From NCBI GenBank assembly GCA_043101605.1, contig JBICIG010000093.1:1-64000 (forward strand): a stretch of DNA of 64,000 nt, in the 5' to 3' direction. Shown one piece after another: positions 8,388 to 17,435 of the stretch; the stretch's first letter is position 1; every line of letters starts with the position of its first letter. The notes below the pieces were generated by a model that worked only from the letters and a program-made list of their open reading frames with translations, was not told the DNA's origin and ran no database searches. A program made the position numbers and the translations under genes. This DNA comes from JBICIG01 sp043101605. Its GTDB lineage: Bacteria > Planctomycetota > Phycisphaerae > Phycisphaerales > UBA1924.

Positions 8388-9457
8388 GCGTGGCGTACAA
8401 GTGGGTGCAGTGGAATCGTCAGAAGATCTGGTACGACGCGATCGCGGCGGGCGGCGTCGTGCTGTTCGTCTCGGTGTTCATGGCGCTCGGGATCGCGACG
8501 GCCGAGCCCGGGCATCGGGTGAGCGAGCCGATTCTGCTGATGCGCGCGCTCGGCGCGGGCGCGCTGGTGCTGCTGCATGTGATCCTGCTGATCGGGCCGT
8601 GGAGCCGATTCACGGATCGGGTGGCGCCGCTGCTCTACAACCGGCGGCATCTGGGGGTGCTGTTCTTTGCGGTGTGCGTGGCGCACGCGGCGGTGGCGCT
8701 GTTGTTCTATGGCGGGTTCGGCGAGACGGACCCGGTCTCGGCGCTGCTGTTGTCGCCGTCGGCGGATGTGGCGAGCCTCGACGCGTTCCCGTTCGAGTGG
8801 CTCGGATTTCTCGCGCTGCTGATCTTCTTCGTGATGGGGGCGACGAGCCATGATTTCTGGCTCAAGAACCTCTCGCCGCGGGTGTGGAAGCGGCTGCACA
8901 TGCTCGTGTATGTCGCGTATGCGCTGGTGATCGGGCATGTGGCATTGGGATCGTTGCAGAGCGAGCCGGACCCGGTGGTGGCGTGGCTGCTGCGGGTCGG
9001 GGTGCTGCTGGTGGTGGGGAGCCATGTGCTCGCGGCACTTGTGACGCGGGCACGGCTGCGGGCGAGAGTCGCGGGGGCGGACGGATGGGTGGAGGTGGGG
9101 CCGCCGGAGATGATCACGCCGGATCGCGCGACGATCGTGGCTTTGGGAGATGGCTCGTCGGTCGCGGTGTTCCGGGAGGGGTCGCGTTTCTCGGCGATCT
9201 CGAATGTGTGTGCGCACCAGGGCGGGCCGCTGGGCGAGGGGAAGATCGTGGACGGGTGCGTGACCTGCCCTTGGCACGGGTATCAGTATCGGGCGGAGGA
9301 CGGGTGTTCGCCGCCGCCGTATACCGAGCGGATCGCGACTTATGAGCTTCGTCTGGAGGGTGGTGTGCTGCGCGTGAATCCTCGGGCGAAGGCGCCCGGG
9401 ACGCGGGTGGAGCCGGTGCGGGTCGAGGGTTTGGACGGGGAGCCGAGTGATGGGTGA
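8384..9457 (+). CDS. Ferric-reductase-like transmembrane protein fused to a Rieske [2Fe-2S] domain
   Basis: 357 aa from GTG 8384. The first about 220 residues hold six or so membrane helices with histidines placed as in the heme b-binding ferric reductase/MsrQ-like domain (for example LLHVILL, RRHLGVLF, VCVAHAA, RLHMLVYV, IGHVALG). After a basic linker, residues 230-325 form a Rieske ferredoxin domain with both ligand pairs: C-A-H-Q-G-G-P-L and C-P-W-H-G-Y. Electrons would pass between a soluble-side 2Fe-2S centre and membrane hemes. The partner and direction are not known. An N-terminal half plus a Rieske tail in one chain is unusual. The gene overlaps its neighbours on both sides. Confidence 0.85.
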   Translation: MSVAYKWVQWNRQKIWYDAIAAGGVVLFVSVFMALGIATAEPGHRVSEPILLMRALGAGALVLLHVILLIGPWSRFTDRVAPLLYNRRHLGVLFFAVCVAHAAVALLFYGGFGETDPVSALLLSPSADVASLDAFPFEWLGFLALLIFFVMGATSHDFWLKNLSPRVWKRLHMLVYVAYALVIGHVALGSLQSEPDPVVAWLLRVGVLLVVGSHVLAALVTRARLRARVAGADGWVEVGPPEMITPDRATIVALGDGSSVAVFREGSRFSAISNVCAHQGGPLGEGKIVDGCVTCPWHGYQYRAEDGCSPPPYTERIATYELRLEGGVLRVNPRAKAPGTRVEPVRVEGLDGEPSDG

Positions 9458-10196
9458 CTCGCCGCGTGACGGGTTCCATGTCGGGTATCTGGCGATGCCA
9501 GCGAGGCATCGGCGATTCCTGCGGGTGTTTGTGCCGGCGGTGATGTGGGTGCAGGTGATTGTCGCGGCGGTGCTGGTCTTCGGGATGCGGGATCCGGGCG
9601 GTGGGGAGTGGGACACCTCGTCGGTGCGGACCTGGACCGGGACGATCGTGGCGGATCCGTATCCGCGGTTGGTGGTCGGGGGAGGCGCGGGCGAATCGCT
9701 GCTGCTGGTCGAGATGGGGACGGTGGGGCTGCGGAGCGAAGTCGAGGGGTTGATCGGGGCACGCGTGGAAGCCTCGGGGTTTCTGCTCGAGCGCGGTGGG
9801 CGGCGGATGATCGAACTCGAGCCGGGGGCGGGGGCGCTTGTTCGGGTCGGCGAAGGAGCCGGCGGGCTCGGGAATTGGACGGATCTGGGCGAGGTGACGC
9901 TGGCGGGGGAGATCGTGGACTTCAAGTGTTATCTCGGCGCGATGAAGCCGGGGGATGGTTCGGCTCATCGGGCGTGCGCGACGCTGTGTGTGTCGGGCGG
10001 CATCCCGCCGGTGCTGGTGGTCGATCGCGGGGAGGGCCGGCGGGATCATGTGCTGCTGGCGCGGGCGGACGGGAGTCGGGCGAATGAGCAAGTTCTGGAG
10101 TGGATCGCTCGGCGGGTCGAGGTGACCGGGCGGCTGCGGGCGCGGCCGGGCGCGGTGCGGCTGGATCTGGCGGCGGGGGGCATTCGCGCGAGGTGA
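9450..10196 (+). CDS. Membrane-anchored Cys-motif protein of the redox operon, unknown function
   Basis: 248 aa from ATG 9450; a GTG at 9447 is also possible. It overlaps the Rieske gene by eight bases. One N-terminal transmembrane helix (about residues 25-46) is followed by an extracytoplasmic part with two OB-like beta-rich halves. Residues about 152-185 contain a striking motif, GEIVDFKCYLGAMKPGDG followed by HRACATLCVSGGIPP, with three cysteines and a histidine. I recall similar motifs in uncharacterised bacterial proteins but cannot name a family. The cysteines could bind a metal or cofactor and act as the redox partner of the Rieske protein; this is inference. Confidence 0.7.
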   Translation: MGDSPRDGFHVGYLAMPARHRRFLRVFVPAVMWVQVIVAAVLVFGMRDPGGGEWDTSSVRTWTGTIVADPYPRLVVGGGAGESLLLVEMGTVGLRSEVEGLIGARVEASGFLLERGGRRMIELEPGAGALVRVGEGAGGLGNWTDLGEVTLAGEIVDFKCYLGAMKPGDGSAHRACATLCVSGGIPPVLVVDRGEGRRDHVLLARADGSRANEQVLEWIARRVEVTGRLRARPGAVRLDLAAGGIRAR

Positions 10197-10266
10197 GGGC
10201 GGCGTTTGGAAACGGTGGTTGCTGGTTGAAAGCGGTGTTCTCGGACGGGGCGGCCGGGATTGGTTC

Positions 10267-10295
10267 TTGACCGGGACGGGCGGGGCTGCGATGCT
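10267..10295 (+). promoter_or_regulatory. Possible promoter of the PEP-CTERM gene
   Basis: TTGACC (10267-10272) with a 17-base spacer to GATGCT (10290-10295), about 43 bases before the ATG. The -35 is good and the -10 is weak. A very similar TTGACCGGG arrangement occurs at 21565 upstream of RNase Y. Confidence 0.3.
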
Positions 10296-10337
10296 GTGGC
10301 TTGAGAGAGCCGGGAGCATCGAGAGCGAGGCAAGGTC

Positions 10338-11423
10338 ATGGCTATCAATGAATTGCGTCGGGTCGCGCGGCGCGCGGCGGTGTTGGTCGTCGTGTGCGGC
10401 ACCGGGGCGGCGTTCGGGCAGACGACCTACTCGACCGAGAACGGCGGGCCGAGCGGGCTCGACGGGGATGATGTGCGCGAAACCGATGGGTCGAGCACTT
10501 CGAGTGCCGGTGGCGGGGGCGGCACGGGCACGGGCATGCCGGGTGATGACAACGATTCGATGAGCACGCCGGCCGAGGAGGAAGACATCACGATCTGCTT
10601 CTCGGTGGACCCGTTCAGCCTCGGGCTGGGCTCGCGGATGCCGATCCCGAACATCAATGTGCGGCACCAGGCGGTGCGTCGGCAGCAGGCGGGTGATGCG
10701 TTCATCTCGACCGAGGCGTGGAACATCAACACGGGGATGATCCCCGGCGCGGGTCTGGGGCAGCTCGACAATGTGCTGGTGCAGAACCAGGGTCGCGGGT
10801 ATTCGACTCCGATCGGGTTCGGGCTGGAGCCGGATGTGGGTCCCGGGGTGGCGGTGCCGTCGGGCACGCCGCTGGACAATGTGGACGGGCTGACGGGCCC
10901 GACGGACCGGACCCGGCCGGAGCTGTTCTTCACGCTGAGCAACGGGAGCGAGTCGCTGCTGACGCTCCCCGGGAGCCCGACGCTGGATCGCGGAGCGGAC
11001 ATCTTCTTTGACCCGGACATCACGATGGGCGGGAACGAGCAGTTGTTCGCGAACACGATCCAGTTGGGGCTGCTGCCGACCGACGACATCGACGGGCTGG
11101 TGGTCTACGACCGGGACGGCACGCGGCAGTTCTCGGCGGGGGACCTGGTGTTCTTCAGCCTGGCGCCGGAGTCGCCGACGCTGGATGTGTTCGGCGGGAG
11201 CGCGGCGGATGTGTTCGTGACCAACGGGCTGCAGGTTCGGATCTTCGTGCAGCACTGGGAACTCGGGCTGCAGTTCGGGGACAACATTGATGCGCTGCAC
11301 TTCGACACGCTGATCAACGGGAGCGTGGAGGACACGATCCTGATGAAGGTGCCCGCGCCGGGGTCGCTGGCGTTGCTGGGGCTGGGCGGGCTGGCGGCGG
11401 GTCGGCGTCGTCGGATCGGCTGA
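10338..11423 (+). CDS. Secreted protein with PEP-CTERM-like sorting signal
   Basis: 361 aa. An N-terminal signal peptide ends around A-F-G-Q (residue 30). The mature part begins with a Gly/Ser/Thr/Asp-rich stretch. The C-terminus carries the tripartite planctomycete PEP-CTERM signal: VPAPGSLALLGLGGLAAG followed by R-R-R-R. That signal is normally recognised by an exosortase, and none is in this window. The body (about residues 80-335) is acidic and has no recognised domain. Probably surface-exposed or exported; function unknown. Confidence 0.8.
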   Translation: MAINELRRVARRAAVLVVVCGTGAAFGQTTYSTENGGPSGLDGDDVRETDGSSTSSAGGGGGTGTGMPGDDNDSMSTPAEEEDITICFSVDPFSLGLGSRMPIPNINVRHQAVRRQQAGDAFISTEAWNINTGMIPGAGLGQLDNVLVQNQGRGYSTPIGFGLEPDVGPGVAVPSGTPLDNVDGLTGPTDRTRPELFFTLSNGSESLLTLPGSPTLDRGADIFFDPDITMGGNEQLFANTIQLGLLPTDDIDGLVVYDRDGTRQFSAGDLVFFSLAPESPTLDVFGGSAADVFVTNGLQVRIFVQHWELGLQFGDNIDALHFDTLINGSVEDTILMKVPAPGSLALLGLGGLAAGRRRRIG

Positions 11424-11508
11424 CGGCCGATTGCGGTGGGTGAACTCCGGAAGATCGGGTACACTGGCGCGTGGCGTCCCATTCCTCTGATGGGCGGGGA
11501 GCATCGCG

Positions 11509-12132
11509 TTGGCCGCTTCGGACACCGAACTGATCATGCAGGCCCAGGCGGGCAGCGATGCCGCGGCTGAGGAGTTGCTCGAGCGTCACGGCGGGATCGT
11601 GCGCGCGCGGATCGCGACGAAGATCGGTCAGGTCTGGAAGTCTTCGATCGACGAGGACGATGTGATGCAGGTGACCTACCTCGAGGCGTTTCTGAGGCTC
11701 GAGAGCTTTGAGGATCGCGGGGACGGGTCATTTCTCGCGTGGCTGAGCCAGATCGCCGAGAACAACCTGCGTGACGCGATCCGGGGGCTCGAGCGGGCGA
11801 AGCGGCCGGATCCTCGCAAGCGGGTGGAGGCTCGTTCGGCCGAGCAGAGCTATGTGGGGCTGGTCGAGGTGATCGGGGTGACCTATTCGACGCCGAGCAT
11901 GGCGGCGGCGACGAGGGAGGTCATCGGGGAACTGGACCGGGCGTTGTCGCGGTTGCCCGAGCACTACGAGCGGGTGATCCGGCTGTACGACCTGGAGCAA
12001 CTCGACATCGGCGAGGTGGCGCAGCGGCTGGGGAAGTCTCCCGGGGCGGTGTACATGCTGCGGTCGCGGGCGCACGAGCAGCTTGCCGAGGTGCTGGGGC
12101 GGGAATCGAAGTTCTTCAGCCGTCGGTCGTGA
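11509..12132 (+). CDS. RNA polymerase sigma factor, sigma-70 family (ECF-like)
   Basis: 207 aa from TTG 11509, with GGGGAG eight bases upstream. Region 2 spans about residues 18-100 (S-I-D-E-D-D-V-M-Q-V-T-Y-L-E-A-F, then F-L-A-W-L-S-Q-I-A). Region 4 spans about 140-195 (L-P-E-H-Y-E-R-V-I, then G-E-V-A-Q-R-L-G-K-S). This is the planctomycete type of extracytoplasmic-function sigma factor. The next gene is a membrane Ser/Thr kinase with TPRs, a pairing often seen in planctomycetes and probably a signalling unit. A TACACT -10-like hexamer lies at 11460-11465, without a clear -35. Confidence 0.9.
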   Translation: MAASDTELIMQAQAGSDAAAEELLERHGGIVRARIATKIGQVWKSSIDEDDVMQVTYLEAFLRLESFEDRGDGSFLAWLSQIAENNLRDAIRGLERAKRPDPRKRVEARSAEQSYVGLVEVIGVTYSTPSMAAATREVIGELDRALSRLPEHYERVIRLYDLEQLDIGEVAQRLGKSPGAVYMLRSRAHEQLAEVLGRESKFFSRRS

Positions 12133-12204
12133 GCGTGGGGCCGGGATGTCGCTTGGGCTGGGTCGGCGGCGGAAGGACCGTGCCGCGACGGCGGAGTGTG
12201 AAGG

Positions 12205-14661
12205 ATGGACGAGCAGCCGCACAACGGGACCGGTGAGCAGACGCCCGATTCCGGGAGCGGCGGTGGTTCGTCCGACGCCCCGTCGGGGGGGAGCTCGGAG
12301 AGGGACCTGATCGCGGCGGCGCGGGCGGCGGCGAAGCGTCCGTCGGGGCCTCGGGCGAGCGCGGTCGGGTCGAGCCTTCCGCGTGCGGACCTGTTCCCCG
12401 GGTACCGGATCACCAAGGAGATCCATCGAGGCGGGCAGGGCGTGGTGTACCAGGCGGTGCAGACGGCGACGAAGCGCAAGGTCGCGATCAAGGTGATGCA
12501 CGATGGGCCGTTTGCGGGCCCGTCGGAGCGGAAGCGGTTCGAGCGCGAGGTGGACATCCTGGCGCAGCTCTCGCACCCGAATATCGTCGCGGTGATCGAT
12601 CGCGGCGAGGTCGAGGGGAGCTTCTTCTATGTGATGGACTACATCTCGGGCAAGCAGCTCGATCGGTATCTGCAGGGCGCGAACCTGACGATGGCGCAGA
12701 CGATCGAGTTGTGCGCCAAGATCGCCGACGGCGTGAACGCGGCGCACCTGCGGGGTGTGATCCACCGCGACCTCAAGCCCGCGAACATCAAGATCGACGG
12801 CTCGGGCGAGCCGCACATCGTGGACTTCGGGCTGGCGAAGATCACGGGGGCTTCGACGCAGCGTGGCGGCGACGAGATGATGACGGTGACGGGCCAGTTC
12901 ATCGGGTCGTTGCCTTGGGCGAGCCCGGAGCAGGCCGAGGCGACGCCCGACAAGATCGATCTTCGGACGGATGTGTATTCGCTGGGCGTGATCCTGTACC
13001 AGGTGCTGACGGGCGCGTTCCCCTACGAGGTGGTGGGAAACATGCGGGATGTGCTCGACAACATCCTCAAAGCCGAGCCGCGCCGCCCGAGCACGGTGCG
13101 CAAGCAGATCAACGACGAGGTCGAGACGATCGTCCTGAAGTGCCTGCAGAAGGAGCGGGAGCGGCGGTACCAGAGCGCGGGGGAGCTGGCGCGGGATCTC
13201 CGGCGGTACCTGGCGGGCGAGGCGATCGAGGCCAAGCGCGACAGCGGGTGGTATGTCATCACCAAGGCGATGCGTCGGCACCGGCTGCCGGTGGTGTTCG
13301 GCGCGGCGGCGCTGGTCGCGGTGGTCGTGTTCGGGATCGTGATGTTCTCGCTGTGGACGCGGGCGGAGGCGGCGCGGAAGGACGCCGAGCGGGCGCGGAT
13401 CGCCGAGGCGCAGTCGGCCGAGGAGGGCGAGGCGGCGCGGGAACTGGCGGTGGCGCGCGGGAACGAGGCGGTCGAGGCGCGGGACCTCGCCGAGGATCGG
13501 CTGGCGGAGGTGACGCTCGAGCGTGAGCGGGCGGTGCGGGTGCTCGGTTTCCTCAAGAGCATCCTGGCGGCCGCGAAGCCGACGACGGCGGTCGGGCGGG
13601 ATGTGACGGTGCGCGAGGTGCTCGACGAGGCGCTGGATCGGATCGATGCGGAGCTCGACACCGATCCGCTGGTGGAAGCGCCGGTGCGGTCGGTGATGGG
13701 GCAGAGCTATTACGCGATCGGAGAGCTGGGGACGGCCGAGGAACTTCTGCGTGCGGCGGTGCGGCTGTACACCGGGGCGCTGGGGGCGACGGCGTCGGAA
13801 ACGGTCGCCGCGGTGAATGAGCTGGCGCTGGCGGTCAAGAACCAGGACAAGCACGCCGAGGCCGAGGCGCTGTACCGCCGCGTGGTCGAAGCACGCGAGG
13901 CGACGAGCGGGCTCGATGATCGGATGCGGCTGGTGGCGGCGGCGAACCTGGCGCGGGCGATCGAGGCGCAGAGCAGGCTGGACGAAGCGGGGGATCTGTA
14001 CGCCGACACGGTCGAGCGCATGAAGCGGGTGCTGGGGCTTGACGCGATCGAGACACAGACAACGCTCGTCCACTACGGGAATCTGCTGGTGCGGCAGCGC
14101 AAGGCGCAGGAGGCGGCGCCGATCCTGAGGGATGCGGCAGCGTCTTTCGAGGCGCGGCATGCCGGGCCCCACCCGGCTCGGGCCGGGGCATGGCAGCGGT
14201 TGGCGCGGGTGGAAAAGGCGCTCGGGAACGCCGCGGAAGCCGAGCGGCTGCTGCGGGCGGCGCTGAACGATCTCGAGGTCGCGTACGACCCGGCGCATCC
14301 GGATCGCGTGGCGGCGAGCTTCGAGCTGGGGTTGTTCCTGCACGAGGAGAAGCGATTCTCCGAGGCCGAGCCGTATCTGCGCGAGGCGACCGAGCGGGCG
14401 ATTGCTTCCAGCGGCGAGCGGGACGCGCGGGCGGCGTTCTACCGGGTGAATCTCGGCATCTGCCTGATGCGTCAGGAGCGGCTGGAGGAGGCCGAGGCCG
14501 AACTGGTCGCGGGGTTCGGCGTGCTGGATCGCGCGATGCCGGCAAACCATCCGACGCGCGTCGGCGTGGTGAATCGGCTGGCCGAGCTGTACACGAAGTT
14601 GGGGCGGGCCGATGAGGCGCAGCGGTACCGCGACATGCTGCCGGAGACCGGCGGCGGCTGA
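12205..14661 (+). CDS. Transmembrane Ser/Thr protein kinase with TPR repeats
   Basis: 818 aa. A low-complexity N-terminus is followed by a Hanks-type kinase domain (about residues 66-335): glycine loop H-R-G-G-Q-G-V-V, Lys in VAIKVM, catalytic HRDLKPANI, DFG, then a P-W-A-S-P-E segment. One transmembrane helix lies at about 360-382, followed by an Ala/Glu-rich coiled coil. Residues about 490-815 hold TPR repeats of the tetratrico_10/12 kind (E-A-E-A-L-Y-R-R-V-V-E-A-R and similar). It probably phosphorylates cytoplasmic targets and senses partners through the extracytoplasmic TPRs. It lies 72 bases after the sigma factor gene, with which it likely acts. Confidence 0.93.
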   Translation: MDEQPHNGTGEQTPDSGSGGGSSDAPSGGSSERDLIAAARAAAKRPSGPRASAVGSSLPRADLFPGYRITKEIHRGGQGVVYQAVQTATKRKVAIKVMHDGPFAGPSERKRFEREVDILAQLSHPNIVAVIDRGEVEGSFFYVMDYISGKQLDRYLQGANLTMAQTIELCAKIADGVNAAHLRGVIHRDLKPANIKIDGSGEPHIVDFGLAKITGASTQRGGDEMMTVTGQFIGSLPWASPEQAEATPDKIDLRTDVYSLGVILYQVLTGAFPYEVVGNMRDVLDNILKAEPRRPSTVRKQINDEVETIVLKCLQKERERRYQSAGELARDLRRYLAGEAIEAKRDSGWYVITKAMRRHRLPVVFGAAALVAVVVFGIVMFSLWTRAEAARKDAERARIAEAQSAEEGEAARELAVARGNEAVEARDLAEDRLAEVTLERERAVRVLGFLKSILAAAKPTTAVGRDVTVREVLDEALDRIDAELDTDPLVEAPVRSVMGQSYYAIGELGTAEELLRAAVRLYTGALGATASETVAAVNELALAVKNQDKHAEAEALYRRVVEAREATSGLDDRMRLVAAANLARAIEAQSRLDEAGDLYADTVERMKRVLGLDAIETQTTLVHYGNLLVRQRKAQEAAPILRDAAASFEARHAGPHPARAGAWQRLARVEKALGNAAEAERLLRAALNDLEVAYDPAHPDRVAASFELGLFLHEEKRFSEAEPYLREATERAIASSGERDARAAFYRVNLGICLMRQERLEEAEAELVAGFGVLDRAMPANHPTRVGVVNRLAELYTKLGRADEAQRYRDMLPETGGG

Positions 14662-14692
14662 CGCGGGGCGATCTCGGGACCATGGAATTCGT

Positions 14693-15559
14693 TCAGCCAA
14701 CGCCGGCTTCGACCGCGGCGGCACCGAGGGCGGGTTCTTCGTGGATGTCGGGCGGGGGCAGGCGGAGGTATCGGGCGAGCCGGTAGGCACCGAGATAGAA
14801 CGGGATGGTGTCGAGGAGGGCGGCGAGCATCTTGAAGACATAGCCCGAGGCGATGAAGACCATGAGTTGCGGCCAGATCGGGTAGCCGTCCTTGACGGGC
14901 AGCGCCTTGGCGTAGAAGTGGGTGATGAGGATGACCGCGACGGTGTCGACGAGCTGGCTGATGAGCGTCGAGCCGTTGTTGCGGAGCCAGAGGTGCTTGC
15001 CGTTGGTGAGCTTCTTCCAGAAGTGGAAGACATGGACATCGACGAGTTGGGCGGCGAGGTAGGCGATCATGGAGGCGGCGACGGCGCCGAACGCGAGGGC
15101 GCGGACCTCGAAGAAGACGGGCAGGCGGTCGGCGGCGTCGCGGGCGATCTCGCCGGTGCCGGGATCGGTCGGCTCGAAGCCCGGCAGGATCCCGCCGAAC
15201 CAGAGGATCAGGACGACCCAGACATTGAGCATGAAGCCGACCCAGACGACGCGGTTGGCGCGTTTGCGGCCGTAGAGCTCTGAGATGAAATCGGTGCAGA
15301 GGAAGGTGATGGGGTAGGGGAGGACGCCGACGGCGACGGCGAAGACGAGGTCGACGCCCGCGATCTGGGTGCCGGTGTTCCAGAGCACGATGAAACGGGT
15401 GATGCCCAGGATGTTGAGCATCGTGAGCGAGCCCAGGAAGAGCCCGGCGAGGATGAGGAAGGTTCGCTCGCGGCGGATGTGGAGTTGCAGCTCGCTCAGG
15501 GGCGGCAGGTCGTCGTATCGGTGCTGACGCGAGGGGAGGGTGAGCGTGTCGCTCGGCAT
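14693..15559 (-). CDS. Queuosine precursor transporter (YhhQ/DUF165 family)
   Basis: 288 aa from the internal ATG at 15559 (MPSDTLT). The longer open frame to 16261 runs over the divergent scpB and is not used. Six to seven hydrophobic helices carry family hallmarks: F-L-C-T-D-F-I-S-E-L-Y-G-R, a conserved Asp/His pair in AAQLVDVHVFHFWKKLT, and LRNNGSTLISQLVDT. YhhQ-type proteins import 7-cyano-7-deazaguanine or 7-aminomethyl-7-deazaguanine for tRNA queuosine. A separate QueD-like gene lies at 39872-40666. Confidence 0.9.
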   Translation of the reverse strand: MPSDTLTLPSRQHRYDDLPPLSELQLHIRRERTFLILAGLFLGSLTMLNILGITRFIVLWNTGTQIAGVDLVFAVAVGVLPYPITFLCTDFISELYGRKRANRVVWVGFMLNVWVVLILWFGGILPGFEPTDPGTGEIARDAADRLPVFFEVRALAFGAVAASMIAYLAAQLVDVHVFHFWKKLTNGKHLWLRNNGSTLISQLVDTVAVILITHFYAKALPVKDGYPIWPQLMVFIASGYVFKMLAALLDTIPFYLGAYRLARYLRLPPPDIHEEPALGAAAVEAGVG

Positions 15560-15622
15560 GGGCGGAGGATAGCCGGGGGCGGAGAACGGAAGGGCGAGGG
15601 AACAGGGCGGGGCGTGCGCCGG

Positions 15623-15628
15623 TACGAT
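15623..15628 (+). promoter_or_regulatory. -10-like element TACGAT directly before scpB
   Basis: TACGAT ends six bases before the scpB ATG (15635), the spacing expected of a leaderless transcript. No Shine-Dalgarno sequence is present, and the -35 region is not recognisable. Confidence 0.4.
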
Positions 15629-15634
15629 ATTGGG

Positions 15635-16240
15635 ATGACCGAGAGCGCCCTGCAGAGCCAGCCGTCCGAAATCGGTTCCGAGTCGTTCGCCGCGTGCGTC
15701 GAGGCGGCGGTGTTCAGCGCCGACCGTCCGATCGGGCCGGGGCGGATAGCCCAGGCGCTGGGGATCGGTGTGGATGCGGGCGAGAGCGAGGAGAAGGACC
15801 GGACCTCGGCGGAGGTGGCCGGTCGGATCTCCGACGCGATCGACCAGCTCAACGACGAGTATGCGCGTTCGGGGCGGTCGTTCCGGATCGAGGCGGTCGC
15901 CGGTGGGTACCGGGTGATGACCCGCCCGGAGTTCGCGTCGGTGGTGGGGGCGCTGCACGCGACGAAGGGGTCGCACCGGCTGAGCCGGGCGGCGATCGAG
16001 ACGCTGGCGATCATCGCGTATCGGCAGCCGATCACGCGGGCGACGATCGAGGCGATCCGCGGCGTGGCGTGCGGGGAGGTGCTGCGGACGCTGCTGGATC
16101 GCAAGATGATCAAGGTTGCCGGGCGGGCCGAGGAGCTTGGTCGGCCGATGCTGTACGGCACGACGCGGCAGTTCCTCGACGCGTTCGGGCTCGGTTCGCT
16201 CAAGGACCTGCCGGGCGAGGGGGAGTTGCGTGGCGGGTGA
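15635..16240 (+). CDS. scpB: Segregation and condensation protein B
   Basis: 201 aa from ATG 15635. It has the two winged-helix arrangement of ScpB, with the typical segments EAAVFSADRPI, F-R-I-E-A-V-A-G-G-Y-R-V-M-T-R-P-E-F, LSRAAIETLAIIAYRQPITR and GRPMLYGTTRQFLDAFGL. ScpB binds ScpA and Smc in the condensin-like complex that organises and separates chromosomes. The scpA and smc genes are not in this window. The stop overlaps the start of the DUF58 gene by 11 bases. Confidence 0.95.
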   Translation: MTESALQSQPSEIGSESFAACVEAAVFSADRPIGPGRIAQALGIGVDAGESEEKDRTSAEVAGRISDAIDQLNDEYARSGRSFRIEAVAGGYRVMTRPEFASVVGALHATKGSHRLSRAAIETLAIIAYRQPITRATIEAIRGVACGEVLRTLLDRKMIKVAGRAEELGRPMLYGTTRQFLDAFGLGSLKDLPGEGELRGG

Positions 16241-17435
16241 CGCCCGGGCGGTTTCTGACAACGGGGGACGGGGCAGGGCAGCGGGTGCCGATCAGCCGCC
16301 CAGGCTCGCCGAGCGCGTCAGCCGGTTCGGAATGTCCGGCGGGATCTACCTGTTGACGACGGGTTTCCTGGCGATCGGGGCGGTCAACAGCCAGAACAAC
16401 CTGCTGTTCTTCGCGTTCGGGCTCGCGGTGGCGGGGCTGCTGGTTTCGGGGTTCATCAGCGGGTCGGGGCTGATGGGGATCCGGATCGAGCGGCTGGCGC
16501 AGGAGACCGTCGAAGCGGACGAAGTCACGACGATGCGGTACCGGGTGTCGAACCGCAACCGGTTCATGCCGGCGTTCGGGCTGTCGATCCATGAGCGGGG
16601 GGATCGCCGGGGCGGGCTGGAGAGCCGGGGGTTCGGCCGGGCGATCGCGTTCGTCGACCGGGTGCGGGCCGGGGAGACGGTGATCGCCGAGGCGCGGGTG
16701 CGGCCGGCGTCGCGGGGGCTGGCCGAACTGGATGTCATGGAGGTGACGAGCACCTTTCCGTTCGGGATCGTGCGCAAGACGATCCGGCGGTCGCAGCCCG
16801 AGCAGGTGCTGGTGCTGCCGGCGAGGTTGCGTCTCGGGCGGTCGGTGGTCGATCGGCTGTTCGGGCGGGCCGAGCACGACACGGCCGGTTCGAGCCGACG
16901 CGGCGTGTCGAACGAACTTTGGGGCCTGCGCGAGTATGTGCCTGGGGACGCGGCGCGGAGCATTGCGTGGAGGCCCTCGGCGAGGCTGGACCAGGTCGTG
17001 GTGCGGCAGACAGCCGAGCCCAACGCGGCCCGCGTGCGGATCGTGCTCGATGTGCGCCCGCAGCCGGGCGTTGGCGAGCAGGCTCGCGAACGGGCCATCG
17101 CCCTGGCGGCGGCGATCGGGCGGAGGCTCGCGGCCCGCGGGCTGCCCACGCGGCTGGAGATCCTCGGCGATGGCGGTGTGCCCGGCGGTTGGGTGACGGG
17201 CACCTTCGCGCGGGAACTCGAGCGTCTGGCATTGCTGGATCTCGCGGCGCTGGGATCGGGCGGCGGGGAGGACGGGCCGGCCGGACGCGATGCGCTCGAG
17301 GTCGTGGTCACGAGCGGGAGCGGTGCGGTCGGTGAGCGGGCCGGCCGGATCGTGCTGCCGGCCGAAGCGATCGCGCACCTGCTCGCGGCGGGGGAGACGC
17401 TGCCCCGATCGCTGGGTGAGGAGGCTCGGGCGTGA
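16230..17435 (+). CDS. DUF58 domain membrane protein
   Basis: 401 aa from GTG 16230, with GGGGGAG just upstream and overlapping the scpB end. Two hydrophobic helices (about residues 35-55 and 58-78) precede a beta-rich domain and then the DUF58 core: RGVSNELWGLREYVPGD...IAWRPSAR near residue 230. DUF58 proteins resemble von Willebrand A-type folds and usually sit with a MoxR ATPase and a TgpA transglutaminase. Here the TgpA gene follows with a four-base overlap, but no moxR is visible. Role in envelope protein processing or assembly is inferred. Confidence 0.88.
   Translation: MAGDARAVSDNGGRGRAAGADQPPRLAERVSRFGMSGGIYLLTTGFLAIGAVNSQNNLLFFAFGLAVAGLLVSGFISGSGLMGIRIERLAQETVEADEVTTMRYRVSNRNRFMPAFGLSIHERGDRRGGLESRGFGRAIAFVDRVRAGETVIAEARVRPASRGLAELDVMEVTSTFPFGIVRKTIRRSQPEQVLVLPARLRLGRSVVDRLFGRAEHDTAGSSRRGVSNELWGLREYVPGDAARSIAWRPSARLDQVVVRQTAEPNAARVRIVLDVRPQPGVGEQARERAIALAAAIGRRLAARGLPTRLEILGDGGVPGGWVTGTFARELERLALLDLAALGSGGGEDGPAGRDALEVVVTSGSGAVGERAGRIVLPAEAIAHLLAAGETLPRSLGEEARA

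Noticed and set aside
14693..16261. A 522-residue version of the queuosine transporter with a 234-residue N-terminal extension
   Set aside because: The extension is Arg/Pro-rich and lies fully opposite scpB. The conserved membrane protein starts at the ATG at 15559.
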